The notes under the pieces are model-generated. The model did not search any database, was not told where the DNA came from, and saw only the letters and a list, made by a program, of their open reading frames with translations. From NCBI RefSeq assembly GCF_006715635.1, contig NZ_VFNP01000001.1, positions 2,914,001 to 2,978,000 of the forward strand: 64,000 nt of DNA, read 5' to 3'. Each line of letters opens with the position of its first letter. Positions within the stretch are counted from its first letter, which is position 1. Made by a program: the position numbers and the translations under genes. Of this stretch, positions 37,152 through 46,382 are shown piece by piece. Origin of the DNA: Streptomyces sp. SLBN-118. GTDB taxonomy: Bacteria; Actinomycetota; Actinomycetes; Streptomycetales; Streptomycetaceae.

Positions 37152-38938
37152 CAGTCCTCTTCCACGTCGCCGTAGTTGCCGACGACAACGAAAGCTTGGT
37201 TCTTCAGGCTTATTGAATCGCGCTTCCAATAGTCGCTGTGCCCGCTGGTATCGACGTCCATGCGGTGTGCGCCGAACGCCTCGTCGGAGGGCACCGTCTG
37301 GACGTACCCCGCGTTGAAAGGTATGCCGTTCCAGGTCTCAACGCCCCACTTGTAGCCGCCGAGCCCGGCAAGCTTGCCTCCTGCCGGTACCGGGTCGTTC
37401 CAGGCGGCCTCGGACCATACGTGACCCTTGGGCGCGTCGAGGTCGTCCGCGTCGCCGACCATCATGCCGGGGCTGCCCGCTACCACGATGTCGTCGGCGG
37501 AGAGGTCGCCACTGTTGGAGGCGTCGCCGACAACGGTGGAGCCGTAGCTGTGGCCGATGACGGTGGTGTGGCTCTTGTCGGCGCCGCCCTGGGCTGTCTC
37601 CAGGCCGTCCATGAAGTTGTTGAGCTTCGGTGAGCCGTTGTACGCCCAGTCCTTCTCCATGGCCTCGGGGACGATGCTCTGCGGGGGGTCGTACCCGAGC
37701 CAGGTGATGGTCGACGTGGTCTCGCCGGGGGCCTGGGAGTTTGCCTCCCTCCACATTTCGGTCATGCGGTTGATGTCCCCGCCGATGCCTTCCAGCCTGG
37801 AGGTCGTGCCCGGTACGTACACGGCGGTGTTGGTGGCCGTGTCCGGGTTACCGTTGGCGATGATCGCACGGCCAGTTCCCTTGTCGTCGAAGCCGAGAAG
37901 GAACGCCTGGGGGAGCCCCTCGGAGGGCGGCGCGTCGAATCGCTTCTGGATCGCGTCCATGCCCGCCAATTTTGCGACGTACGGGGCGCGCTTTTCGGAC
38001 CATTCGGTCCAGGCCGGGTTTCTGTAGGTGCGACCGTGGCCGGGGTGCTTGATGTACTTTTCCGGTTCCGGGCCAATCGCATTGAGGTCCAGTTGGGTCT
38101 GCGCGCGGGTCTCGGCCAGGACCATGCGGTTGGCGTCATCCCGGACGGCGGAGGGAATGCCGTCAAGGGCGCCTATGGAGGCCGGGTACATAGTGGCGTA
38201 CTCGTCTCGCTTCTCCTGTGGCAGGTCGTTCCACCACTTGGCGTTGTCGGCAGGGGACTTGCCCTTCGGGATCTCCGATTCCTCGCGGTACTTGGACGCC
38301 TTCTGCAGGTCCCTGGTGTCGCTGGCGGCGTCGGCGAACATCTCGTCGGTGATGTCGAGGCCCTTGACCCCGTCCGGGATCTTGAGTTTGCGCAGGACGC
38401 CCGCGTACCGGCCGTCGATCTCGTTGGCTTCCCGCACCGCGGCAGCGATGTCCTCGGCAATCTGCTCGGCCAGGGCCTTGTTGGCGTCACCGCCGCCCTC
38501 GGCCTTGCCGGGGAGGAGGGGGACGGGGGCTCCAGGGGCGGCGGTTCCGCTGCCGGAGTCGGGCGTTTTGATCAGCGCCGGGGCAACCGGGTACTCGACG
38601 GAGCCGTCCGGCTTCACTGTGAAGGTCTTGGGCGCATCTGCCAGCGCGTTCTTGAGCTTCCGCTGTGGGGCGGCGAGTTCGGAGGCGAGCCCGTTGAGGG
38701 CGGTGCGGATGAGTCCGCACTCGGTGTGGATGTACTGGTAGTTGCGGCTGAGCCGGGTCAGATCGCCGATGGCGGCGTCAGCGGTCTTTCCTTTCTGGGT
38801 CTCGCGGAGCTTGCCGAGCATCTCGTTGTCGACACGGTCCTTGGCGGAATTGGCGCGGCTGGAGACCTTGCCCCAGCCGTCCGCCGCGTCCTGATATTCC
38901 TTGAGATCGAGCTTCTCCAGCTGCTGCCAGGTGATCAC
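37151..38938 (-). CDS. DUF1023 alpha/beta hydrolase with WXG-like N-terminus
   Basis: 595 aa. The N-terminal 110 residues are helical and WXG100-like (QDAADGWGKVSSRANSAKDR). The C-terminal DUF1023 alpha/beta hydrolase carries the nucleophile elbow GHSYGS (Ser464) and the acid/His regions ending at GAHRMDVDTSGHSDYW. GTG at 38938 overlaps the stop of the WXG-like gene (GTGA). No Sec signal is present, so a type VII-like route is plausible given the partner gene. The substrate of DUF1023 hydrolases is unknown. Confidence 0.9.
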   Translation of the reverse strand: MITWQQLEKLDLKEYQDAADGWGKVSSRANSAKDRVDNEMLGKLRETQKGKTADAAIGDLTRLSRNYQYIHTECGLIRTALNGLASELAAPQRKLKNALADAPKTFTVKPDGSVEYPVAPALIKTPDSGSGTAAPGAPVPLLPGKAEGGGDANKALAEQIAEDIAAAVREANEIDGRYAGVLRKLKIPDGVKGLDITDEMFADAASDTRDLQKASKYREESEIPKGKSPADNAKWWNDLPQEKRDEYATMYPASIGALDGIPSAVRDDANRMVLAETRAQTQLDLNAIGPEPEKYIKHPGHGRTYRNPAWTEWSEKRAPYVAKLAGMDAIQKRFDAPPSEGLPQAFLLGFDDKGTGRAIIANGNPDTATNTAVYVPGTTSRLEGIGGDINRMTEMWREANSQAPGETTSTITWLGYDPPQSIVPEAMEKDWAYNGSPKLNNFMDGLETAQGGADKSHTTVIGHSYGSTVVGDASNSGDLSADDIVVAGSPGMMVGDADDLDAPKGHVWSEAAWNDPVPAGGKLAGLGGYKWGVETWNGIPFNAGYVQTVPSDEAFGAHRMDVDTSGHSDYWKRDSISLKNQAFVVVGNYGDVEED

Positions 38939-39357
38939 TTCGGCCCCCCGGCCCTGCCCTCGAACTTCTTCCGGGTCACGACCTCGCGTTCGCCGAACTC
39001 CTTGCCCGCGCTCTTGAGGGAGCCCTCGAGGCGCTGGCACTCGTCGCGTACGGCGGTGAGGCGCACCTTCCAGGAACCGAGGACCTCGCCCATCGCCGTT
39101 GTGCAGTCCAGGCCCGCGGTGCTCTTCGCCTCCACCTTGGCGGCGGTCTCCAGCTCGGTCAGCGCCGAGGCGGAGGACGTGTGCAGGGCGTTTGCGACCC
39201 CGGACGCGGTGGTCCACGGGCCACCACTCGCCTTGAGATCGGGAGCGCCGCTGTCGCCCCCACCGCCGTGCGCGTCCGCCGAGGCCAGTCTCATTGCAGC
39301 GCCGGAGCCGGAGCTGTCGTCGCCGAACAGCGCTCCCCATTTCTCGTTGAGCGCCAT
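38935..39357 (-). CDS. WXG-like helical protein, first gene of the operon
   Basis: 140 aa. After a Gly/Ser-rich start it has a helical hairpin with GPWTTASGVANALHTSSASA and TTAMGEVLGSWKVRLTAVRD, resembling WXG100/ESX partner proteins, though a strict W-x-G turn is not seen. ATG at 39357 follows GGGGGAGGGCG. It heads a three-gene unit (WXG-like, DUF1023, lipoprotein) in which each gene overlaps the next. Confidence 0.8.
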   Translation of the reverse strand: MALNEKWGALFGDDSSGSGAAMRLASADAHGGGGDSGAPDLKASGGPWTTASGVANALHTSSASALTELETAAKVEAKSTAGLDCTTAMGEVLGSWKVRLTAVRDECQRLEGSLKSAGKEFGEREVVTRKKFEGRAGGPK

Positions 39358-39809
39358 GCGCCCTCCCCCGTGACAAGCAGACGATTTACTTTCGAGAACC
39401 TAACGAACGGAGCGGTGTTCGTCGAACCCGGCTGGACGGGCGGCTGCTTGTGTGGGGGTGAGAACGATGCGACGCGCCGGCCTGAGCGCCGCAGATAACG
39501 AAGAGGCCGCCTGACGTTCGCACGGACTCGAGATGTGTGTCTGCCCATACCCGAGGAGGCTCCGCCCGGCCGGTCTCCGCGCTCGCCTACGAAGATCCGC
39601 AATGACCCCATTACATCTGTGTCGTCCTGGTAGTTCGAACGAGCCGTGATCTTGCACCACGGTGAACGCCCGGGTCTCCCAAGGCACCGTTTCGTCGGCC
39701 CGAGCAGCGATCCTTCGGTTGTCCAGATCGAAGATCTGTCGAGTTCCGGCGAACGGTCGGAAGCCCCAACGGCCGTGGCGAAACCCACTGGTTGACCGCG
39801 CCGACGGCG
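39358..39809. other. Stretch without a supportable gene
   Basis: The right part of this 452-bp gap, read on the minus strand near 39630-39760, encodes FDLDNRRIAARADETVPWET then RAFTVVQDHGSFELPG, which reads like a protein fragment, but no start, stop or family could be settled. The left part (39370-39420) is relatively AT-rich and is the likely promoter region of the WXG operon. Confidence 0.4.
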
Positions 39810-40556
39810 CTAGGCGCCCTTGGTCCGGCGATGAGAAACCTGTCCCCGTGCCGTGCGCCAACGTGACCGTGTCTGCTCGACCACCCTGTCCCACTGCTGG
39901 CGGACCTCACGGTCCGAAGGGCGCCGGCCGTGTCGGATCCGACTGAGCTCGTCTCGCACTTCTCGTCCCAGTGCAGCCGATGCGACGAGGACGAGCATGG
40001 CTGCGAAGAGGGCCGAGATCATCGCGAACACGGCGCCGACCACCCCGTAGCGTGAGACGGAGGAGTTGAAGAGGCGCGGCAGGTAGAGCGTTGCGCCCAC
40101 GGAATAGACCGCTGTCAGAGTGCCTGCGGTGACTCCGAAAGGGATCAGGTCGGCCCAGGTGATCCGCTTCGCCGACAGGATCCAGCCGCTCCAGACAAGG
40201 AACACGGCGGTTACCGATGCCTCGCCGGCAGCGGCTCTTCGAACAGACATGGGAACTCAAGCCCCTCAGCGTGCGCAATACACGAAACGCCTGTGGTGGA
40301 TCCTCACGCTTGGTGGCTCGGCAGGAGAGAAGAGGGAGTTGACTGCCTCGGCGCCCGCTCCGGTGAGGCTGTAGCGCTTGATGATCCACTCCGCGGCGTC
40401 GTAGTGGACGAGGTCGCTGAGAACGGCGCTGCCGAGGATCGCGAGCGGAACCAGTGCGGTGAGGGCACTGGACGCCAGGGCCATCGAGCGGTCGAAACCA
40501 ATAATCTTCTGGAACCGGTTGACGACTCGTAACGCGAACGCAGGACGCAGCCAGAA
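39810..40556 (-). pseudogene. Broken YihY/BrkB-family membrane protein
   Basis: The N-terminal part reads VVNRFQKIIGFDRSMALASS and TALVPLAILGSAVLSDLVHY to about 40300. Two in-frame TGA codons follow (40263-40251 region). Homology then resumes at 40245 as TAVFLVWSGWILSAKRITWA through LYLPRLFNSSVSRYGVVGAV to GREVRDELSRIRHGRRPSD. The central 80 or so residues and the extreme N-terminus are missing. Originally a UPF0761 polytopic membrane protein. Confidence 0.85.
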
Positions 40557-40572
40557 TGTCAGCGTTCTGTGC

Positions 40573-40854
40573 GTGCGCTGGGCCGGTGTCACGCCTGAGC
40601 AGTACAACACGGTTCGGGACGAGGTTCGCTGGGAGGAGGAGGCGCCGGACGGGGCCGTGCTGCATGTGGCCTGGTTCGAGAGGGACGGGCTGCACGTGAC
40701 CGACATCTGGAACAGCCAAGAGGCCTTCGAGCGCTTCTACGCCGAGCGGCTCGCGCCAGGTGTCCAGAAGGCCGGCATCGCCGGGCAGCCCGAGACCGGG
40801 TTCACGCCGCTCCACCGGCGCTTCGTGGCGCCCGGCGTCAGCGGTTCGGCCTGA
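40573..40854 (+). pseudogene. 5'-truncated small monooxygenase-like (ABM-type) protein
   Basis: The frame encodes VLCVRWAGVTPEQYNTVRDE then APDGAVLHVAWFERDGLHVT and IWNSQEAFERFYAERLAP, a dimeric alpha/beta-barrel protein similar to antibiotic-biosynthesis-monooxygenase-type folds. Homology starts at about 40557, exactly where the opposite-strand YihY relic begins, and no ATG with ribosome site is in frame there. GTG at 40573 could still start a shortened protein, so loss of function is probable but not certain. Confidence 0.6.
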
Positions 40855-41050
40855 GCACCGGCTCGCTGCGCCGCGCGTCGCGGCCCCGAGATCCCCGCGT
40901 TCAAGCTGCCACTCCCAGCGGCATCCTCCGGGTCGGTTTGCGGTCGGCGGGCCGGACACACGTCCTCAGACGGCGATACCGGCCCGTGCCGAGGTACGGC
41001 TCGGCGGGGTGATCGGTGCAGGGGGCGACGGCGCCATTAGGGTTTGCGCC

Positions 41051-42679
41051 GTGGGGATCAGCGAACAGGCAGAGAGCGTCCTGAGTGACGCAGGCGAGCG
41101 GGACGTACGACTCCTGCGGCACGTCCCGCTCGTTGTGCGCGTCCCGGTCGTCGCGGTCGCCGTCGTCGTTCCGCTCTACGCCCTGTGGGCCTTCTGGCTG
41201 GCCACCGGCGGTGGCGATCTGGCCGCACAGTTCGCTTGGGCCGGCTTCATGGAGCGCCATCCGGCCTCCGCGTACAACCTCTCCTGGTACGGCGGCACCC
41301 ACACGGCCAACTACAGCCTCCTCGCTCCCCCGTTGATGGCCGTCTTCGGCGTACGCGCCGTGTCCGTGGCCGCCGGGCTCGCCGGGACCTGGGTGCTGGC
41401 CCGGCTGTTCGAACGCAGCGGGGTGCCGCGGTCCGTCTGGCCCGCCGTTCTCGGGGCGGTGGCGCTCTGGTGCAACGTCGCCTCCGGTCGTACGACCTTC
41501 GCGCTGGGCGTCGCGATCGGGATGCTCGCCCTGCTGTACGTACGCGGGACCGTCGTCGCCACGCTGTGCACGGCGCTGGCGGCGATGGCCAGTCCGGTCG
41601 CGGGGCTGTTCCTGGTGGTGGCCGGGGCGGCGTACTTCCTGGATCGGCAGTGGCGCCCGGCCGCCGCGCTCGTGCTGCCGCCGTTCGTCGTGGTGGGGGT
41701 GGTGACGCTGCTCTTCCCCTTCCACGGCGAACAGCCCATGGCGACCGGCAAGCTGTGGATGCCGCTGGCCGCGTCGGCCGCGGTCGCCGTTGCCGCGCCG
41801 CGCGGGCGTGAATGGCGGGTGGTGCGGTACGGAGCCGCCGTGTACGGCCTCGGCGTCGTCCTGACGTATCTCATCGCCTCGCCGATCGGCACCAACGTCG
41901 AGCGGCTCGTCGGTCTCGTCGGCCCGCCGGTGCTGCTGGCGGCCGTGCTCACCGCGGGGCTCGGCAGTTTCCTGCGCGCCGTCCTCGCGGCAGCCCTCGC
42001 CGTCAACACGTACTGGCTGATCGACAAGACCAACGACGACCTGGTGGTCTCCAACGACGTGCCCACGTGGGCCTCGCACACCGATGGTGTCGTACGTGAA
42101 CTTCACAGACTGGGCGCCGACCGGACCCGGGTCGAGGTCGTCCCCGCCCGCAATCACCGCGAGGCGTCCCTCCTCGCCCCGCACATCAATATGGCGCGCG
42201 GCTGGAACCGCCAGCTCGACGTGGAGCGCGGGCGGCTGTTCTACGACGGGTCGCTGACCCCGGTGACGTACCGTCAGTGGCTCGACCGGTGGGCGGTCGG
42301 CCTGGTGGTGCTGCACCACGGGCGTCCCGACGGTCCCGCGGAGGCCGAGGCGGCGATCGTCAGGAGCGGGCCCAACTGGCTGGAGCGGGTGTGGCAGGAC
42401 GAGGGCTGGACGGTCTACCGGGTGCGGGACGCGGTTCCGCTCGTGTCCTCGCCTGCGACGGTGGTGCGCGGCGACGACGCGGAGCTGGTGGTACGGATGC
42501 CTGCGGCCGGGTCGGCGACGGTGCGGGTGGCGTACTCGCCCTGGCTGCGGGCGCGGGGAGCGTGTCTGCAGCAGGAGGGCGAGTGGACGCGGCTGACGGT
42601 GCCAAGGGCCGGCGAGTACCGGCTGGACTCGCCCTACCGCCTGTCGCGCTCGCCCGGATCGGGCAACTCGGGCTGCTGA
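41051..42679 (+). CDS. Polytopic membrane protein with C-terminal soluble domain (GT-C-like)
   Basis: 542 aa from GTG 41051. About nine hydrophobic segments up to residue 350, the first being LVVRVPVVAVAVVVPLYALW, with an early loop WAGFMERHPASAYNLSWYGG. The C-terminal 190 residues are soluble (IDKTNDDLVVSNDVPTWASH onward, then SWLE/EGWTVYRV and a beta-rich end). Layout resembles GT-C membrane glycosyltransferases, but no diagnostic DxD motif is obvious. The ribosome site is weak, so the start is uncertain. It marks the right edge of the accessory region. Confidence 0.75.
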   Translation: MGISEQAESVLSDAGERDVRLLRHVPLVVRVPVVAVAVVVPLYALWAFWLATGGGDLAAQFAWAGFMERHPASAYNLSWYGGTHTANYSLLAPPLMAVFGVRAVSVAAGLAGTWVLARLFERSGVPRSVWPAVLGAVALWCNVASGRTTFALGVAIGMLALLYVRGTVVATLCTALAAMASPVAGLFLVVAGAAYFLDRQWRPAAALVLPPFVVVGVVTLLFPFHGEQPMATGKLWMPLAASAAVAVAAPRGREWRVVRYGAAVYGLGVVLTYLIASPIGTNVERLVGLVGPPVLLAAVLTAGLGSFLRAVLAAALAVNTYWLIDKTNDDLVVSNDVPTWASHTDGVVRELHRLGADRTRVEVVPARNHREASLLAPHINMARGWNRQLDVERGRLFYDGSLTPVTYRQWLDRWAVGLVVLHHGRPDGPAEAEAAIVRSGPNWLERVWQDEGWTVYRVRDAVPLVSSPATVVRGDDAELVVRMPAAGSATVRVAYSPWLRARGACLQQEGEWTRLTVPRAGEYRLDSPYRLSRSPGSGNSGC

Positions 42680-42688
42680 GCGCGGTGG

Positions 42689-43072
42689 TCAGGACACCGG
42701 GGCCTGCTCCTGCTCCTGCTCCTGGTCCTGCTCCTGCTCCTGCCGCAGCCGGTCCGCGGTGAGCGACGCGTCGTACCCCGGAGCCACCCCCTCGACCAGG
42801 ACCACATCGCCGGCCATGTGCCGGGTGCGCAGCGGCACAAGCTCCTGATACGCCTCGGATTCGTACCAGTCGCGCGCCTCCTCCAACCCCGGGAAGCCGA
42901 TGATGACGAGCGCGCCCGGCCACTCCCCCTCACGGACTTCGACGGTTGCGCCGTGGACCAGGAAGCGGCCGCCGAAGGGGTCGAGCGTGGACTGGATCCG
43001 CTCCATGTAGAGGAAGATCTCGTCGTCGAGGCGGGCGGGGGGAAGCAGATGACCGATGGCGTAGGCGCTCAT
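42689..43072 (-). CDS. DUF1330 protein with Glu/Gln repeat tail
   Basis: 127 aa. The first 100 residues match DUF1330 (ferredoxin-like fold): LDPFGGRFLVHGATVEVREG, then WPGALVIIGFPGLEEARDWY, a YbdE/ABM-related dimeric barrel. The C-terminus ends in an EQ-rich run encoded by a tandem CTGCTC-type hexamer repeat (about 42700-42745), probably variable in length. ATG at 43072 follows GGAGGAC. Function unknown. Confidence 0.85.
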   Translation of the reverse strand: MSAYAIGHLLPPARLDDEIFLYMERIQSTLDPFGGRFLVHGATVEVREGEWPGALVIIGFPGLEEARDWYESEAYQELVPLRTRHMAGDVVLVEGVAPGYDASLTADRLRQEQEQDQEQEQEQAPVS

Positions 43073-43153
43073 GACGTCCTCCGGGTGGGTGCTGATGTCG
43101 GATGTCCCCGATCCTGCCGGGGGAGAGGAACAGCGTCGATGACGCCTGAGGTA

Positions 43154-43199
43154 ATGCCCGCTCCGGCCGCACCGCATCCGGTGCGGCCGGAGCGGGCAT
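43154..43199 (-). terminator. 20-bp perfect hairpin after alcohol dehydrogenase
   Basis: Arms 43154-43173 and 43180-43199 are exact complements with a 6-base loop, starting 3 bases after the stop of the dehydrogenase gene. One of the strongest hairpins in the window. Confidence 0.85.
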
Positions 43200-43202
43200 G
43201 GT

Positions 43203-44255
43203 TCAGATGGTCGCGGTGTCGATCACGAAGCGGTAGCGGACATCGCTCGTCAGCACCCGCTCGTACGCGTCGTTGATCTGATCCGCGCCGATCAGCTCGA
43301 TCTCGGCGCCCAGCCCGTGCTCGGCGCAGAAGTCGAGCATCTCCTGGGTCTCGCGGATGCCGCCGATCCCCGAGCCCGCGAGGGTCTTGCGCCCGCCCAG
43401 CAGGGAGAAGACGTTGAGCGAGACCGATTCCTCGGGGGCGCCGACGTTCACCATGACGCCGTCGGTCCTCAGCAGCCGCAGATACGCGTCGAGCGGCAAC
43501 GGCGCCGACACCGTGGAGACGATCAGGTCGAAGGTGCCCGCGAGCTGCTCGAAGGTCGCCTCGTCACTGGTCGCGTAGTAGTGGTCGGCGCCCAGCTTCA
43601 GTCCGTCGTCCTTCTTTCGGAGCGACTGGCTCAGCACGGTCACCTCGGCACCCAGCGCGTGGGCGATCTTGACGCCCATGTGGCCGAGGCCGCCCAGGCC
43701 GACGATGGCGACCTTCTTGCCGGGGCCCGCCTGCCAGTGGGCGAGCGGCGAGTACAGGGTGATCCCGGCGCACAGCAGCGGGGCTGCGACGTCGAGCGGG
43801 AGGGAGTCGGGGATGCGGACCGTGAAGGCCTCGTCCACGACGATATGGGTGGAGTAGCCGCCGTAGGTCGGCTCGCCGTTCTTGTCCAGGGCGTTGTACG
43901 TGCCGACGTTGCCGCCCGTGCAGTACTGCTCCAGGCCGGCCTTGCAGTTGTCGCACACACGGCAGGAGTCGACCATGCAGCCGACGCCCACCCGGTCGCC
44001 CACGGCGAACTTCGTCACGCCCGGACCGGCCTCGGTGACGATGCCCGCGATCTCGTGGCCGGGCACCATCGGGAAGATGCCCTCGCCCCATCCGTTCCGG
44101 GCCTGGTGGATGTCGGAGTGGCAGATACCCGAGTACTTGATCTCGATGAGGACGTCGTGCTCGCCCACCGGACGGCGCGGAACGATGGTCCGCTCCAGCG
44201 GCGCGTTGGCGGCGGGAGCGGCGTATGCGGCGTATGCGGAAACGGAGGTGGTCAT
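43203..44255 (-). CDS. Zinc-dependent NAD(P) alcohol dehydrogenase (cinnamyl/YahK type)
   Basis: 350-aa medium-chain dehydrogenase. Catalytic zinc ligands are in [11 protein letters not shown] and PGHEIAG; the structural zinc site is [20 protein letters not shown] plus C. The nucleotide-binding Rossmann motif reads [11 protein letters not shown]. This is the cinnamyl alcohol/YahK aldehyde reductase group. ATG at 44255 follows CGGAGTC. Divergent from a MmyB-like regulator 118 bp away, which is the likely controller. Confidence 0.93.
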   Translation of the reverse strand: MTTSVSAYAAYAAPAANAPLERTIVPRRPVGEHDVLIEIKYSGICHSDIHQARNGWGEGIFPMVPGHEIAGIVTEAGPGVTKFAVGDRVGVGCMVDSCRVCDNCKAGLEQYCTGGNVGTYNALDKNGEPTYGGYSTHIVVDEAFTVRIPDSLPLDVAAPLLCAGITLYSPLAHWQAGPGKKVAIVGLGGLGHMGVKIAHALGAEVTVLSQSLRKKDDGLKLGADHYYATSDEATFEQLAGTFDLIVSTVSAPLPLDAYLRLLRTDGVMVNVGAPEESVSLNVFSLLGGRKTLAGSGIGGIRETQEMLDFCAEHGLGAEIELIGADQINDAYERVLTSDVRYRFVIDTATI

Positions 44256-44373
44256 GACTCCGAGCCTGGGACAGCGCACGGCACCTACCCAGTCCTCTGT
44301 TGTGTGTACGTCCGGCGTGCGTACTACTGGCAGGGACAGGCTGGGCAGCCTCGACCGGCGGAATACTGGCTGC

Positions 44374-45237
44374 ATGGACCAGCGCGCCGAACTCAGCGAA
44401 TTCCTCCGCTCACGCCGTGCGCGGCTCCAGCCGGAGGACGTGGGCCTGCCGCTCCTGGGCCGACACCGCCGTGTGCCGGGGCTGCGCCGTGAGGAGCTGG
44501 CCCAGCTCGCCGGGGTCTCCGTCGCGTACTACACGCGTCTCGAGCAGGGCAACGGCCGCAATGTGTCCACCGAGGTTCTGGACGCGATCGCGCGGGCGCT
44601 GCGGCTTTCGGACGTCGAGCGCGACCATCTCACCCATCTCGCCAAGCCGAAGCAGAAGAAGCACCGGCGGATGGGGCGGCCGCAGCAGGTGCGGCCTTCG
44701 GTCCAGCAGCTGATCGACGCGATGGACACGGTGCCCGCCCTGATCTTCGGGCGGCGTCTGGACATCCTGGGCTGGAACCGCATGGCCCGCGCGCTGCTCG
44801 GCGACTTCGCCGCGCTCAAGGCGCCGGAGCGGAACATGGCGAAGCTCGTCTTCCTCGACCCCAACGCCCGTGATCTGTACATCGACTGGGAGTGCAAGGC
44901 GGTGGAGATGGTCAGCGTGCTGCGCATGTACGCGGGCTGCTCGGCCGACGACCCGCAGCTGCCCGGGCTGATCGGCGAACTGTCGGTCAAGAGCGAGGAG
45001 TTCCGCAGGCTGTGGGCTGCCCACACCGTGCAGGAGAAGGGGCACGGCGCAAAGCGGCTGCACCATCCGCTGGTGGGCGAGATGACCCTGTCGTACGAGA
45101 CGCTGAGCCTGCCGGACGACCACGACCTCTCGGTGGTGACCTACCACGCCGAGCCGGGCAGCCGGTCGGCTGATTCCCTGCGGCTGCTGGCGGGCTGGGG
45201 GGTCGACGAGCTGACGGACGTCGACCAGGCAGGCTGA
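44374..45237 (+). CDS. Helix-turn-helix regulator with MmyB-like ligand domain
   Basis: 287 aa. XRE-type helix-turn-helix at about residues 27-75 ([20 protein letters not shown] then TRLEQGN), followed by the MmyB-like C-terminal PAS-like domain ([20 protein letters not shown], then [20 protein letters not shown]). Such proteins usually repress or activate the divergently encoded dehydrogenase; here that is the zinc alcohol dehydrogenase. Some family members bind fatty acids. ATG at 44374 is chosen on family length. Confidence 0.92.
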   Translation: MDQRAELSEFLRSRRARLQPEDVGLPLLGRHRRVPGLRREELAQLAGVSVAYYTRLEQGNGRNVSTEVLDAIARALRLSDVERDHLTHLAKPKQKKHRRMGRPQQVRPSVQQLIDAMDTVPALIFGRRLDILGWNRMARALLGDFAALKAPERNMAKLVFLDPNARDLYIDWECKAVEMVSVLRMYAGCSADDPQLPGLIGELSVKSEEFRRLWAAHTVQEKGHGAKRLHHPLVGEMTLSYETLSLPDDHDLSVVTYHAEPGSRSADSLRLLAGWGVDELTDVDQAG

Positions 45238-45278
45238 CGGGCCGGCTTGACGCGCTGCCCGGGCTGACGGGCTTACGG

Positions 45279-46268
45279 TCAGAGCCTGAGCTGGAAGACA
45301 GCGGCGGTCCGCTCGCGCCGGTAGCCGAGCCGCTCGTTGACCGCCAGCATCGGACCGTTGTCGTCGGCGACCGAGGTCGCGATCTCGCGTATGCCGGGCT
45401 GCGCGAGCCTCACCGCCCCCAGCATGTGCCGCTTGACCGCCCGGCCGAGCCCGCGACCGCGGTGGTCCGGGGTGACGACCGTGTCGTACTGGAGGGCCCG
45501 CGCGTCCGAGGGGTCGCGCAGCACCAGTTCGGTGTAGGCGGCGACGCGGTCACCGCTCGCCGCGTGGAGCACCGCCGAGGACAGGATCACCCCGCCCCGG
45601 TCCAGGATCACCTGAGCGGCGGCCCGTACCCTGTCGGCGTCCCAGGGGGTCACCTGTTCGTCCATGTCGCCGCTCGGGGCGTCCTCCATGGCGTTGTGCG
45701 CCTCGGCGAACGCGTCCGCGTGGGCGTCGGGCACGACGCCCGCCCACTGGGCGTACGCATACCCCTCGGGGAGCTCCGGCGGCTGCGGGTGCGCTGCGAG
45801 AGCTTCGCGCACATTCTGTACGTACCACCCGAGGTCCAGCACCTTCTCGAAGCCGAGCCCGGTCGCGAACTCCTGGCCCGTGCCCCCGAGTTCGAGCATC
45901 GTGGAGAGAGAGGTCCGCCCGTTTGCCGTGAGTTCGGCGTGCACGGCCCGCCAGAGCGCGGCGCCGGTGCCGCGGCGCCTGGCCCGCGGGTGGACGGCGA
46001 GCACGTCGAGGAAGGCCGTGTGCCGGTTGCCCTCGTCGGTGAACAGCAGCAGCGAGGCCACACCGTCGTACGAGCCGTCCGGCGCGGTCGCCGCGAGACG
46101 GACGGTACGCCCGCTGACCGAGGACCGGTTCAGCTTCCCCTCGGTCTCGACCCGCCCGGGCGCGGGCACCGCGGCCGGAAGATCGTGGGCGTGGGCCGCC
46201 GTGACCACGCCGTGCCAGGCGTCGACGGCGGTCACGGGCGGCGGGACCGCGAGAGAGGTGATCGTCAT
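45279..46268 (-). CDS. GNAT acetyltransferase with two GNAT domains
   Basis: 329 aa. The N-terminal GNAT domain carries VLAVHPRARRRGTGAALWRA, the acetyl-CoA-binding motif A. A second, more divergent domain carries VVTPDHRGRGLGRAVKRHML (QxxGxG/A-type loop). Tandem GNAT proteins of this size include mycothiol synthase (MshD) relatives, but the gene is not near mycothiol genes and the substrate is unassigned. ATG at 46268. Confidence 0.88.
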   Translation of the reverse strand: MTITSLAVPPPVTAVDAWHGVVTAAHAHDLPAAVPAPGRVETEGKLNRSSVSGRTVRLAATAPDGSYDGVASLLLFTDEGNRHTAFLDVLAVHPRARRRGTGAALWRAVHAELTANGRTSLSTMLELGGTGQEFATGLGFEKVLDLGWYVQNVREALAAHPQPPELPEGYAYAQWAGVVPDAHADAFAEAHNAMEDAPSGDMDEQVTPWDADRVRAAAQVILDRGGVILSSAVLHAASGDRVAAYTELVLRDPSDARALQYDTVVTPDHRGRGLGRAVKRHMLGAVRLAQPGIREIATSVADDNGPMLAVNERLGYRRERTAAVFQLRL

Positions 46269-46326
46269 GGCCGGGACGCTACGGGCAGATTCGAGCGCGC
46301 GCAGGCCAATTTCGAGGGCCTGCGCG

Positions 46327-46374
46327 GCATACGAAGGCGGCGGCACCCTTTGGGGTACCGCCGCCTTCGTATGC
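46327..46374 (-). terminator. 17-bp perfect hairpin after L,D-transpeptidase
   Basis: GCATACGAAGGCGGCGG (46327-46343) and its complement (46358-46374), with further inner pairing, 8 bases after the transpeptidase stop. Confidence 0.85.
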
Positions 46375-46382
46375 GTAAAGGG

